Below are positions 1 to 8,128 of a stretch of 64,000 bases of DNA, piece after piece (within the stretch, counting starts at the first letter, position 1; each line of letters starts with the position of its first letter). A program made the translations under genes and the position numbers. Location of the stretch: NCBI RefSeq assembly GCF_004349055.1, contig NZ_SMKX01000005.1, forward strand, positions 1 to 64,000, in the 5' to 3' direction. Origin of the DNA: Kribbella antibiotica. GTDB lineage: Bacteria; Actinomycetota; Actinomycetes; Propionibacteriales; Kribbellaceae. The notes below the pieces were generated by a model. That model did no database searches. It was not told the origin of the DNA and saw only the letters and a program-made list of their open reading frames with translations.

Positions 1-1076
1 CTTTCCCAGTAGACGCGGGCTGCGGAGGCGCCGGTGCCGGTGAGCCAGTAGAGGGAGATGTTGTCGAGGATGTGGTCGCGGGTGAGGTTGCCGGCGGGGT
101 GGTTGCCGACGAAGGCCTGGGAGATCTTGTAGTAGCTGTCGGTGTCGTGGTCGAGCATCCAGGCGGCTAGCGCGACGGGGGAGTCGAGCAGGGCGTAGCC
201 GATGGTTTGGGGGCGGGTGGTCTGCTCGATGCGGTAACCGTTGCCGGTGGCGTTGAATTCGGCGACGGCGGCTGCGGCGGCGCGTTCTTCGTCGGTGGTG
301 GTGGGCCAGCCGACTCCGCCCAGGGCTGCGCCGAGCAGGTTCACGTGGATGCCGAGCAGGCCGGTGGGAGCCTGGCGACCGAGATTGTCGGTGACGGCGG
401 AGCCGACGTCACCACCTTGGGCGACGTACCGGGTGTAGCCGAGCCGGTGCATGAGTTCGTTCCAGGCCCTGGCGGTGCGGCCGGGATCCCAGCCGATCTC
501 GGTGGGCTGGCTGGAGAATCCGTAGCCGGGAATCGACGGCAGGACGAGGTGGAACGCGTCCGCGGCGCGACCGCCGTGCGCGGTCGGGTTCGTCAGCGGG
601 CCGATCGTTTCGAGCAGTTCCACGAACGAGCCCGGCCAGCCGTGTGTCATGACCAGCGGCAGCGCGTCCTTGTGTGGCGACCGAACGTGGATGAAGTGGA
701 TGTCCACGCCGTCGATCTCCGTGGTGAACTGCGGCAGCTTGTTGATCTTGGCTTCGAAGCGGCGCCAGTCGTAGCGACTCACCCAGTACTTCGCCAGTGC
801 CTTGGTGGTCGCTAGTTGCACCCCTTGGGTGCGGTCGCCGACCAGCTCAGCGGTCGGCCAGCTCACTCCGGAAACTCGCCGCCGCAGGTCCAGCAGTTTC
901 TGCTGCGGGATCGACGCCCGGAACGGACGGATCCCCGTACTGCCCGACGAGCTGACCGTTGCAGCGCTCGCTACCTGGTTGCCGAGGGCAGCCAAGCCGA
1001 CCCCCGCGGCAAGCCCGCCCTGCAGCACTGCCCGTCGTGGCAGCATTGTCTGTGTCAGGCCATCCGTGAACTGCAT
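1..1076 (-). CDS. Secreted epoxide hydrolase, alpha/beta-hydrolase fold (partial, C-terminus beyond window)
   Basis: The reading frame starts at the ATG at 1074-1076, behind a purine-rich ribosome site (GGAAGAGGAAG), and is still open at the window edge, so the C-terminus with the catalytic His is not visible. The N-terminus has a twin-arginine signal (LPRRAVLQGG followed by an Ala/Gly-rich hydrophobic stretch), suggesting Tat export. It is followed by the N-terminal domain typical of microsomal-type epoxide hydrolases (FRASIPQQKLLDLRRR), the oxyanion motif HGWPGS, and a nucleophile elbow GGDVGS in which Asp would be the nucleophile. By family it would hydrolyse an epoxide to a diol; the substrate is unknown. 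The next gene, a GlxA-type regulator, lies 105 bp upstream on the same strand. Confidence 0.85.
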   Translation of the reverse strand, partial: MQFTDGLTQTMLPRRAVLQGGLAAGVGLAALGNQVASAATVSSSGSTGIRPFRASIPQQKLLDLRRRVSGVSWPTAELVGDRTQGVQLATTKALAKYWVSRYDWRRFEAKINKLPQFTTEIDGVDIHFIHVRSPHKDALPLVMTHGWPGSFVELLETIGPLTNPTAHGGRAADAFHLVLPSIPGYGFSSQPTEIGWDPGRTARAWNELMHRLGYTRYVAQGGDVGSAVTDNLGRQAPTGLLGIHVNLLGAALGGVGWPTTTDEERAAAAAVAEFNATGNGYRIEQTTRPQTIGYALLDSPVALAAWMLDHDTDSYYKISQAFVGNHPAGNLTRDHILDNISLYWLTGTGASAARVYWE

Positions 1077-1181
1077 CCGTCTTCCTCTTCCCATCCGGCA
1101 ACTCGTGCGGTCACCACCCACCCTGGTCGGACCACGGGCCCGTCGCACCCGTGAAACCCCCTGGTCTGCACGGGTCAGCGG

Positions 1182-2141
1182 TCAGTTGCGGAAGGCCCGC
1201 CGGTACGCCGTGGGGGACACGCCGTGGTTTTCGCGGAGTTGCAGGCGCAGCGTGGTACCAGTCCCGAGGCCGGCGCGGTCGGCGACCTGATCGACGGTGA
1301 GGTCGGTCTCCTCGAGCAGTTGGCGGGCGTAGTCGAGGCGCTGCATCGTCAGCCAGGTGGCCGGGCTCACGCCGGTCTCGGCGCGAAAGCGACGGGTGAA
1401 CGTGCGCACGCTCATCCGGGCGTGCTCGGCCATCTGGGTGAGGCTCAACGGCCGACCGACCTGCTCAGCCGCCCAGGCGCGAGTGGCCGCCGTACCGCCG
1501 TCTTGGGCGGGTGGGATCGGGCGGAGCACGTACTGCGCCTGGCCACCATCACGCCGCGGCGGTACGACGCACAGTCGCGCGACCGAGTTGGCAACCGCGC
1601 TGCCGTGGTCGCGGCGGATCACGTGCAGGCAAAGGTCGATGCCCGCGGCAACACCCGCGGAGGTGAGGATGTCGCCGTCGTCGATGAACAGCACCACCGG
1701 ATCAACCCGTACGGCGGGGAACAGCTCCTGCAGGAGTTCCGCCTCGGCCCAGTGTGTCGCCACGGGCCGTCCGTCGAGCAATCCCGCAGCAGCCAGCACG
1801 AAAGCGCCTGTGCAGATCGCTAGCAGCCGAGTGCCGGGCCGAACCTCCTTGAGCGCACGCAGCACGGCGTCCGCGATCAATCCGTCGGCGTCGACGATCT
1901 CCTGGAGCATGTGCGACGGCGGGATCACCACGGTGTCGACCGTCGCCAGGACCGACGCGTCGTGCTGGACGGTGATCGAGTAGTCGTCCGAGGTCTGCAC
2001 GGGAGCGCCATCGACCGAGCAGGTGATCACGTCGTACAGCGGCTCGTCGTCGCTCGTCAGCGCGCGCCCGAAGATCCGGGCCGCGATCCCGAGCTCGAAC
2101 GGCACGACCCCAGGTAAGGCCAGTACGGCGATGCGATGCAT
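1182..2141 (-). CDS. GlxA-type transcriptional regulator (DJ-1/PfpI domain plus AraC helix-turn-helix)
   Basis: A 319-residue protein with two domains. Residues about 1-190 form a DJ-1/PfpI-like class I amidotransferase fold; the nucleophile-elbow region reads AICTGAFVLAAAG, as usual for GlxA-type regulators. Residues about 220-319 are an AraC/XylS double helix-turn-helix (MSVRTFTRRFRAETGVSP, then VADRAGLG). The family binds DNA as transcription activators or repressors, with the amidotransferase-like domain as probable ligand sensor. It is divergent from the oxidoreductase at 2212; a 9-bp inverted repeat in the shared promoter begins in its start codon, suggesting autoregulation and control of the neighbour. 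Confidence 0.9.
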   Translation of the reverse strand: MHRIAVLALPGVVPFELGIAARIFGRALTSDDEPLYDVITCSVDGAPVQTSDDYSITVQHDASVLATVDTVVIPPSHMLQEIVDADGLIADAVLRALKEVRPGTRLLAICTGAFVLAAAGLLDGRPVATHWAEAELLQELFPAVRVDPVVLFIDDGDILTSAGVAAGIDLCLHVIRRDHGSAVANSVARLCVVPPRRDGGQAQYVLRPIPPAQDGGTAATRAWAAEQVGRPLSLTQMAEHARMSVRTFTRRFRAETGVSPATWLTMQRLDYARQLLEETDLTVDQVADRAGLGTGTTLRLQLRENHGVSPTAYRRAFRN

Positions 2142-2175
2142 GGCCGGATTCTTTCACATGATGTCCATCCGGCCA
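2141..2175. promoter_or_regulatory. 9-bp inverted repeat between GlxA-type regulator and oxidoreductase (candidate operator)
   Basis: TGGCCGGAT at 2141-2149 and ATCCGGCCA at 2167-2175 form a perfect inverted repeat with a 17-bp spacer. It sits in the 70-bp divergent promoter region and touches the regulator's start codon. This position fits an operator for the GlxA-type protein, but AraC-family sites are more often direct repeats, so the assignment is inference. Confidence 0.35.
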
Positions 2176-2211
2176 GTAGTCGCGAAGCGGAGCAGCCGAA
2201 AGACTTGCCCC

Positions 2212-3159
2212 ATGAACAAGAAGACGATGCAGGCCGCAGTCGCCAAAGCGCCCGGCGGCCCCGAGGTTCTGCAGCTCGAAGAGGTCGAACGCCCGACGCC
2301 CGGCCTGACCGAGATCCTGGTCCGGGTCCACGCCGCCGGGGTCAACCCCACCGACTGGAAGAGCCGCGCCGAGGGCCGCGACTACGGCTACCCGGCGATC
2401 CTCGGCTACGACGTTGCCGGTGTGATCGAGGAGGTTGGTGTCGGCGTCACCTGGCTGCGCGTCGGCGACGAGGTCCTCGGGATGCCGATGTTCCCGCACC
2501 TGCCGGGCGCCTACGCCGAGTACGTCGTCGCGCCGTCTCGCCAGTTCGTCCGCAAACCGAAGACCCTCACCTTCGAGCAAGCCGCCGGTCTGCCGCTGGC
2601 CGCGCTCACCGCCTGGCAAGGCCTGGTCGAAACGGGCGGCCTGCAACCAGGTCACCGCGTTCTGATCCACGCCGCCGCCGGCGGTGTCGGCCACCTCGCC
2701 GTACAGATCGCCAAGGCGCTAGGCGCCTACGTCATCGGTACGGCGAGTGCCCCGAAGCACGAGTTTGTTCGCGCTCTCGGCGCCGACGAGGTGATCGACT
2801 ACCGCACCGAGGACTTCACCGCCGTACTGGCCGATCAGCCGGTCGACGTCGTCTTCGACCCGATCGCGGGCGAGACCGGCCTCCGCTCGCTGAAGATCCT
2901 GAAGGACGGCGGCTCCTTCGTCTCCATCCTCCCGGTCGCCCCTGAGGCAGTGGCAGAAGCCGACCGCCGTGGCATCCAGGCCGAGTTCACCCTCGTGGAA
3001 CCCGACCGCCTGGCCCTGACTGCGATCACCGACCTGGTCGAGGAGGGCAAGCTGCGCCTGGAGATCGACTCGGTCTTCCCACTGGCCGAGGCCGCCGACG
3101 CGCATCGACGCGGCGAGACGAACAAGGCCAGCGGCAAGATCGTGATCAAAGTTCTTTAA
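2212..3159 (+). CDS. NADP-dependent oxidoreductase, zeta-crystallin/quinone oxidoreductase family (MDR superfamily)
   Basis: The start is taken at the ATG at 2212 (MNKKTMQAAV), giving 315 residues, the normal size for this family; the open frame further upstream runs into the divergent regulator. The N-terminal GroES-like domain contains GVNPTDWKSRAEG and the GYDVAGVIEEVG segment. The nucleotide-binding domain has HAAAGGVGHLAVQIAKALGA, a typical MDR Rossmann motif. The zinc-ligand cysteines of alcohol dehydrogenases are absent, which places it with quinone oxidoreductase-type MDRs. The substrate is unknown. Its 3' end overlaps the end of the convergent hydrolase gene by 4 bp. Confidence 0.9.
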   Translation: MNKKTMQAAVAKAPGGPEVLQLEEVERPTPGLTEILVRVHAAGVNPTDWKSRAEGRDYGYPAILGYDVAGVIEEVGVGVTWLRVGDEVLGMPMFPHLPGAYAEYVVAPSRQFVRKPKTLTFEQAAGLPLAALTAWQGLVETGGLQPGHRVLIHAAAGGVGHLAVQIAKALGAYVIGTASAPKHEFVRALGADEVIDYRTEDFTAVLADQPVDVVFDPIAGETGLRSLKILKDGGSFVSILPVAPEAVAEADRRGIQAEFTLVEPDRLALTAITDLVEEGKLRLEIDSVFPLAEAADAHRRGETNKASGKIVIKVL

Positions 3160-4949
3160 GGCTGCGTATTCGCGGCCATGAAGTTGGTCAGGGCTGTGCT
3201 GACGATCTCGGGCCGTCCGTCGTTCTGCCGGGCGGCGCCGGCCATCGTCGACTGGTGGTGGTAGTTCGGCGCGATCACCGCGTCGGCCGGCAGCACCGGC
3301 GGGTCGGCCGGGTTCAGGTAGGCGGTGATCGGGTTGAGGAGCTTGGCCGTCGGCAACGACGGCCCGTCGCCCGCCAGCACGATCAGCATCGGCTTCGTCG
3401 CCGCCGCGTGGTCGTACTTGATGTGGCGAAGCTCGCCGGTCCGGGCACCGGCCAGGTCGAACAGGTCGACGATCGCCCGGGTTGGGTAGAACGAATCGAG
3501 GTAGCTGGTGGGTCCGTCGAAGAGCAGCGGCGCGAACTCGCGGATGTCCGTGACCTCATTGGCCGGTGTCGAGAACACCTTCCCGTCGATCCGGCGCTGG
3601 GCGGGCTCGTCGTAGTTCTGCCAGCGGTAGAGCTTGCGCGGGTCGAGCGGCGCGACCTTGTCCTGCCCCGAGCCACCACCCCGAATGATCGGGCCGATGA
3701 GCGGGAAGGCGTTCACCAGCTCAGGAACCGCGAAGGTCTTCGGTCCCAACGGTCCGCCGGCCAGGCTGCCGAGCCCGAGGTGACCGATCGCGATCGGGCC
3801 GGAGTTGTCGTCCCACATCGCGCCGAGCAGCGCTTCGTTCGTGTACCGGAACGATTGGACGGCAGGGATACCGGTGCTGAACTGCGTGTACGTGCTGGAG
3901 AAGAAGGCGCGCAGTGTCAACTGGATGTTCAGCGTGCCGAGCGGCGTACTGATGGTGCGGGCGAAGTCCCGCAACAAGGTCGACTCGGCATCGGGTTCGA
4001 AGTACGCCGCCATCGCGATGATCGCGGCCATGTTCCAGGTCTGCGCGGTCATCACGACCTTGAGGTCGATACTCGGGTGGAAGCCGAGCCGGCCGAGCAG
4101 TTCGATCACCTGCGCCGACGCCAGGTTGAGCCCGCCGACCGCTTCGCTCACCAGCGGTACGTCGGACAGTCCGGCCGGATCCTGGATCACGTACGAGTCG
4201 AGCGCGAAAAATCCGGCACACAGATTCGCACCGGCATCATCCCCAGTCGCAGTGTCGCCATCGAAATCCCAGGCACTCAGTACGCCGGTACCGAGCCCGC
4301 CGAGCGAGTGTCCGCCGCAGAAGACCTTCTTCGTGCGCTGAGCCGGATCCGGGATACCTTCAGTGATGACGGTGCGCCAGTCGTTCATGGTTTGCGCGAC
4401 ACCAACGGTGGCCAGCCAGGATTCGTCGCGCCAGCTCGGCCACCCGGCGAACCGCTTCCCGTTCACCGCCTGGTTCTGGTAGTAGTACCCGTACGCGACC
4501 CGATAGTTGCGGGCGGCAACAGCTGCGTCGAGACCGGTCCGGTCGTTCAGGCACTCCGAGCGATAACTCAGCACCCAGTACTCGACGTACCGGCCGAGTT
4601 TCGCCGAGCTCTTGATCGTGTTCCGCGCATTCGGCTCGAACTCGTCCGCGCCACCGGCCAGCCCGGGCAGTACCGTCATGATCGAGTCCGCGGCCGACGA
4701 CTGCGCCGGCCCGGAAGCGGAGCGATACCGGACGTACCGGGCGTAGTCGCAGGCCGCCGGATGCGCCGCGGTCCCCGCCGGCAGCGGCGAATAGATCTCC
4801 ACCAAAGACTTCCGTACGGCGGGATCTGCGTTGATCGACGTGATTGCGCGCTCGGTGCGCGGACCGGGTTCGGCGGCCGCGGGTGCGGCGCCGAGGGTTG
4901 TGGAGATGAGGGCCGTCACCAGTGCGGCCGGCATCCTGCGATGGGACAT
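3156..4949 (-). CDS. Secreted alpha/beta hydrolase (lipase-like), paralogue of next gene
   Basis: A 597-residue protein with a Sec signal peptide (MSHRRMPAALVTALIS..., cleavage after an AAA/AEP region near residue 27). The nucleophile elbow is GGHSLGGLGTG, with Ser as likely nucleophile. The elbow is followed by a conserved WDFDGDTATGDDAG segment that also occurs in the next gene. Conserved features (DACDYARYVRYR-like start of the mature domain, FRYTNEALLGAMWDDNS) are shared along the whole length with the 4966-6693 product, so the two arose by duplication. The reaction and substrate are unknown; an esterase or lipase role is an inference from the fold. Same-strand spacing to the next gene is only 16 bp, consistent with an operon. 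Confidence 0.75.
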   Translation of the reverse strand: MSHRRMPAALVTALISTTLGAAPAAAEPGPRTERAITSINADPAVRKSLVEIYSPLPAGTAAHPAACDYARYVRYRSASGPAQSSAADSIMTVLPGLAGGADEFEPNARNTIKSSAKLGRYVEYWVLSYRSECLNDRTGLDAAVAARNYRVAYGYYYQNQAVNGKRFAGWPSWRDESWLATVGVAQTMNDWRTVITEGIPDPAQRTKKVFCGGHSLGGLGTGVLSAWDFDGDTATGDDAGANLCAGFFALDSYVIQDPAGLSDVPLVSEAVGGLNLASAQVIELLGRLGFHPSIDLKVVMTAQTWNMAAIIAMAAYFEPDAESTLLRDFARTISTPLGTLNIQLTLRAFFSSTYTQFSTGIPAVQSFRYTNEALLGAMWDDNSGPIAIGHLGLGSLAGGPLGPKTFAVPELVNAFPLIGPIIRGGGSGQDKVAPLDPRKLYRWQNYDEPAQRRIDGKVFSTPANEVTDIREFAPLLFDGPTSYLDSFYPTRAIVDLFDLAGARTGELRHIKYDHAAATKPMLIVLAGDGPSLPTAKLLNPITAYLNPADPPVLPADAVIAPNYHHQSTMAGAARQNDGRPEIVSTALTNFMAANTQP

Positions 4950-4965
4950 GAATGCTCCTGGGAGG

Positions 4966-6693
4966 TCAGCTGCTGGCGAGGACGAAATCGGCGAGCAGTT
5001 GGCCGCTCGGATCCGGCCGGCCGTCGTTCTGGACAGCAGCCGCGTTGATCGTGTCGATGTGCGTGTACCCGGGGATCACCGTCGTCGCGCCGGGCAGGAA
5101 GATCGCGGTCGCATGCCGCACCGAGCTGTTCCCGGCCAGCAAGGTCACCGTCGGCTTGGTGGTGTCGCGGGCAGCGTTTTCGTAGCGCACGTTGGCCAAT
5201 TCGCCATCCCGAGCACCACCGAAGGCGAAGATGATGTCGGCGAGCAGTTTGACCGGGAAGTTCTCTTCCCAGTAGCCGATCGGGCTGCCCTGAGCGAGCT
5301 GTCGCGCAAGGTCGCGAATGTCGGTCGCCTCCTGGTCAGGCGCCGTAAAGGACACCCCACTCACTTCGTTGAAGTTCTTCCAGGTGTAGAGCGCCCGTGT
5401 GCTCAGCGGCGCAACCCGCGGCGAAGGCCCAGCCACCGCACTCAACAGTCCACCAGCGATCGGGATCTCGCTCACCTGCCCGGGCAGCGGGAACGTCTTC
5501 GGCCGAACCGGCCCACCACTCAGCGCTCCGACACTCACCTGGAACAGCCCGATGTTGACCGAGTTGTTGTCCACCAGCGTTCCCAGCAACGCCTCGTTCG
5601 TGTACCGGAAGCTGCGCAGCCCGTTGAGCCCGGTCACGAACTCCGTGTACGACGGCGCGTACAGAATCCGCTCGCCCAGCTTGGTGGCCGGGTCGTTCGG
5701 CAGGTACGACAACACGTCAGTCTCGGCCTCGGGCGCCAAGTACGCCGCCAGTCCAGCCATCCGCTGCAGATGGAACCCCTCAGGACCAAGAGCCGGTACG
5801 CCGGCCAAGGTGCGGGGGAGCGTGCCGTTGCGGAAGGCCGCGCTGGCTGCTTGGTGCGTCGTACCGACGAGGAGGTTCGACACGAATCCCAGCAGGGGAT
5901 CGGCTTTGAGCTGCACCGGATCGCTCGGCAGGATCGTGTCCTGGGCCGCGAAGCCCGCGCACTGGTTGAACCCGGCATCGGCCGTCGTCGCGGGGTTGCC
6001 GTCGAAGTCCCAGGACGCGAACAGGCCGGTCACCAGGCCGCCCATCGAAATCCCGGTGCAGAACGCCTTCGTCTGCCGGACGTGCTGGCTGGGAAGCTCG
6101 TGCAGCATCAGGTCGTACTGGTCGCGCAGGGTGCGCTCGAGCCCGAGGTCGGCCAGGAACGGCGAGTTCTTCACCGCGTCGTACCCGGCGAAGCGGTGGC
6201 CGTCGATCGTCGTACCGCGGTAGTAGTAGTTCAGGGCGACCCGGTAGTCGCGGGCGCGCAGAGCCGCGTTGATGCCGGTGTCGTCGTTGAGGCAGTTGCC
6301 GCGCCGGGCGAGTGACCAGTACTCGAGGTGCTTGCCGGCCGCGATGGCCGAGCGCACGGTGTTTCGCGCGACGCTGTCGGAGTTGTACGCGTTACCGAAG
6401 GTGCCCTGCTGCGAGACGACCACCGAGTCGGCCTGCTGCGGATCAGCCGGGCCGGCCGTGTCGCGGTACCGCAGGTAACCGATCGCATCGCAGGCCGCGG
6501 GGTGCGGGTTGGCGTTCGGCAGCGGCGAGGTGAGACTGACATGGCTCACCTGGATCCGGCCATCGGTCTCCAGCACGGTCTCGGTGCGGCCCGTGATGGG
6601 GGAGGCGGTCGCTGGGCCGGCCGGAAGGGCGACCATGAGGCCGGTGGTCAGCGTGAGCGCGACCAGTACGGCGGTCCTACGTGGAGCGGGCAT
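4966..6693 (-). CDS. Secreted alpha/beta hydrolase (lipase-like), tandem paralogue
   Basis: I place the start at the ATG at 6691-6693 (MPAPRRTAVLVALTL), because it is preceded by GGGAGA at good spacing and opens a clean signal peptide ending near PATAS; the frame itself extends further upstream. The 575-residue product is homologous along its length to the 3156-4949 product (DACDAIGYLRYRDTAGPAD, WDFDGNPATTADAG, FRYTNEALLGTLVDNNS). The nucleophile elbow here is GISMGGLVTG, so the His normally preceding Ser is Ile. It is the upstream gene of the tandem pair and is divergent from the PucR-type regulator at 6813, which may control both. Function beyond secreted hydrolase is not known. Confidence 0.75.
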   Translation of the reverse strand: MPAPRRTAVLVALTLTTGLMVALPAGPATASPITGRTETVLETDGRIQVSHVSLTSPLPNANPHPAACDAIGYLRYRDTAGPADPQQADSVVVSQQGTFGNAYNSDSVARNTVRSAIAAGKHLEYWSLARRGNCLNDDTGINAALRARDYRVALNYYYRGTTIDGHRFAGYDAVKNSPFLADLGLERTLRDQYDLMLHELPSQHVRQTKAFCTGISMGGLVTGLFASWDFDGNPATTADAGFNQCAGFAAQDTILPSDPVQLKADPLLGFVSNLLVGTTHQAASAAFRNGTLPRTLAGVPALGPEGFHLQRMAGLAAYLAPEAETDVLSYLPNDPATKLGERILYAPSYTEFVTGLNGLRSFRYTNEALLGTLVDNNSVNIGLFQVSVGALSGGPVRPKTFPLPGQVSEIPIAGGLLSAVAGPSPRVAPLSTRALYTWKNFNEVSGVSFTAPDQEATDIRDLARQLAQGSPIGYWEENFPVKLLADIIFAFGGARDGELANVRYENAARDTTKPTVTLLAGNSSVRHATAIFLPGATTVIPGYTHIDTINAAAVQNDGRPDPSGQLLADFVLASS

Positions 6694-6812
6694 CTGTTCT
6701 CCCTGATCACGGCATTGTGCTTGTAGACAGCATGGTCCGCAGGGCTGCCGCTGTCTGCTGGCAGAAAGCGCAATCAGTTGCCTGTTCGGTTTGTGCATGA
6801 TGACAATGCCTG

Positions 6813-7985
6813 ATGGAACCCGAGCACGTTCTCCAGGGCGCGATCGACCAGATGACCGAACACCTCGACGAGATCGCGGCCCTGGTGATCGCCCGCAGCG
6901 CAGAGCGGATCCCCGCCTACCACCGGCTGCCGACGAGCGTCCTCGAAGGCGACCTGGTGGCCAACGCCAAGGATCTGATCGGGCTGTTCCTGCGCTCGAT
7001 CAAAGAAGGCCGGACGCCGTCCGAGGAAGAGTTGCAGCAGCCGGTGGCCTGGGGAGCCGAACGCGCCCGCGACGGCCTGCCGCTGGACGCCGTACTGCGG
7101 ATCTATCCGATCGGTGTCCGGGAAGCCTGGGCCTACGCGGCCGAGCACGCCCTCCCGCCGCAGGACCCCGAGATCGTGGCATTCGTCGACCATCTCCTGG
7201 CGTTGCTCGGATCAGTTCAGCCGCTGGTGGCCGCCGCCTACCTCCGCGAGCAGCAGGAGCTCGCCTGGGAGAAGCGCGAAGGCCGCCAGAACCTGGTCGC
7301 CCGACTGCTCGAGGGTCTGCCCGCTGACCGCCTCGCCGCCCGCGTCGGCACGAGGCTGGCCGACCAGTACGCCGTCGTCGCCTACCGCCTGCCCGATCTC
7401 CAGCGGGGTGCCACGGCCACCGTTCGGGCGATCCAGTCTGCGCTCGACGAGCAACCCGAGGTGATGTGGACCTTCGACCACGACCTCGGCATCCTGCTCG
7501 TGCCCGACGCCAGCCAGGTCCCCGACGTGCTGGGCCGAGTGGACACTGCTGCAGGCGCCGGTACGACGAGGCTCGCCGCGGCCGCGATCGCAGCAATCGC
7601 GGCGGACATCCCGCGCGCCCGTCGGGAGGCCGTGGATCTGCTCCAGCTCGCCGAGCGGCTCAATCGTCCGGCTGGGTTGTTCTGGCTGCCCGATCTCGCG
7701 ATCGAGTACCAGCTCTCTCAGCCGGGGCCGGCGCGCGACTACCTGGCTGGCTTGATCGCGCCGCTGGCCGGCCATCCGCATCTCGTCGACGCGCTGCGCG
7801 CATTCGTTGCCACCGGCTACAACCGGGCCGAAGCAGCGGAGGCGCTCACCATCCACCGCAACACCCTCAACTATCGCCTGGGCCGGATCCACACGATCAC
7901 CGGTCACGACCCGACCCATCCCACGGCGGCCGGCACGCTGGCGGCAGCGCTCATCGCCCACGACCTGAGCCCTAGCCTGCAATGA
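6813..7985 (+). CDS. PucR-family transcriptional regulator with RsbRD-like N-terminus
   Basis: A 390-residue regulator. Residues about 10-150 resemble the N-terminal domain of RsbT co-antagonist/PucR-type regulators (MTEHLDEIAALVIARSAER). The centre (about 175-300) is a GGDEF-like domain common in CdaR/PucR proteins. The C-terminus is a PucR helix-turn-helix with NRAEAAEALTIHRNTLNYRL, the family signature. Such proteins respond to metabolic signals through the N-terminal part and activate catabolic genes. It is divergent from the paralogous secreted hydrolases, its most plausible targets by position. Confidence 0.88.
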   Translation: MEPEHVLQGAIDQMTEHLDEIAALVIARSAERIPAYHRLPTSVLEGDLVANAKDLIGLFLRSIKEGRTPSEEELQQPVAWGAERARDGLPLDAVLRIYPIGVREAWAYAAEHALPPQDPEIVAFVDHLLALLGSVQPLVAAAYLREQQELAWEKREGRQNLVARLLEGLPADRLAARVGTRLADQYAVVAYRLPDLQRGATATVRAIQSALDEQPEVMWTFDHDLGILLVPDASQVPDVLGRVDTAAGAGTTRLAAAAIAAIAADIPRARREAVDLLQLAERLNRPAGLFWLPDLAIEYQLSQPGPARDYLAGLIAPLAGHPHLVDALRAFVATGYNRAEAAEALTIHRNTLNYRLGRIHTITGHDPTHPTAAGTLAAALIAHDLSPSLQ

Positions 7986-8128
7986 ACTTTGCACAAGAGT
8001 TCTTGACTAATCGCTGACCGACCACAGGTTGTTCCGTAGCTAATTTGCAAGAACGTGTCGAACTATTGCGTCGACTTGGCTCCTTCCTTAATGTGTGCGC
8101 ACCCCCCGCCCCGAGGAAGGCACACGCC

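Noticed and set aside
3255..6315. Two plus-strand frames (597 and 494 codons) opposite the paralogous hydrolases
   Set aside because: They are mirror images of the duplicated minus-strand genes and carry no domain.
7986..8128. Possible promoter TTGACT and TTTGCA/TTGCAAGAAC elements before the beta-helix gene
   Set aside because: No matching -10 at normal spacing and the repeats are imperfect; too weak to call.
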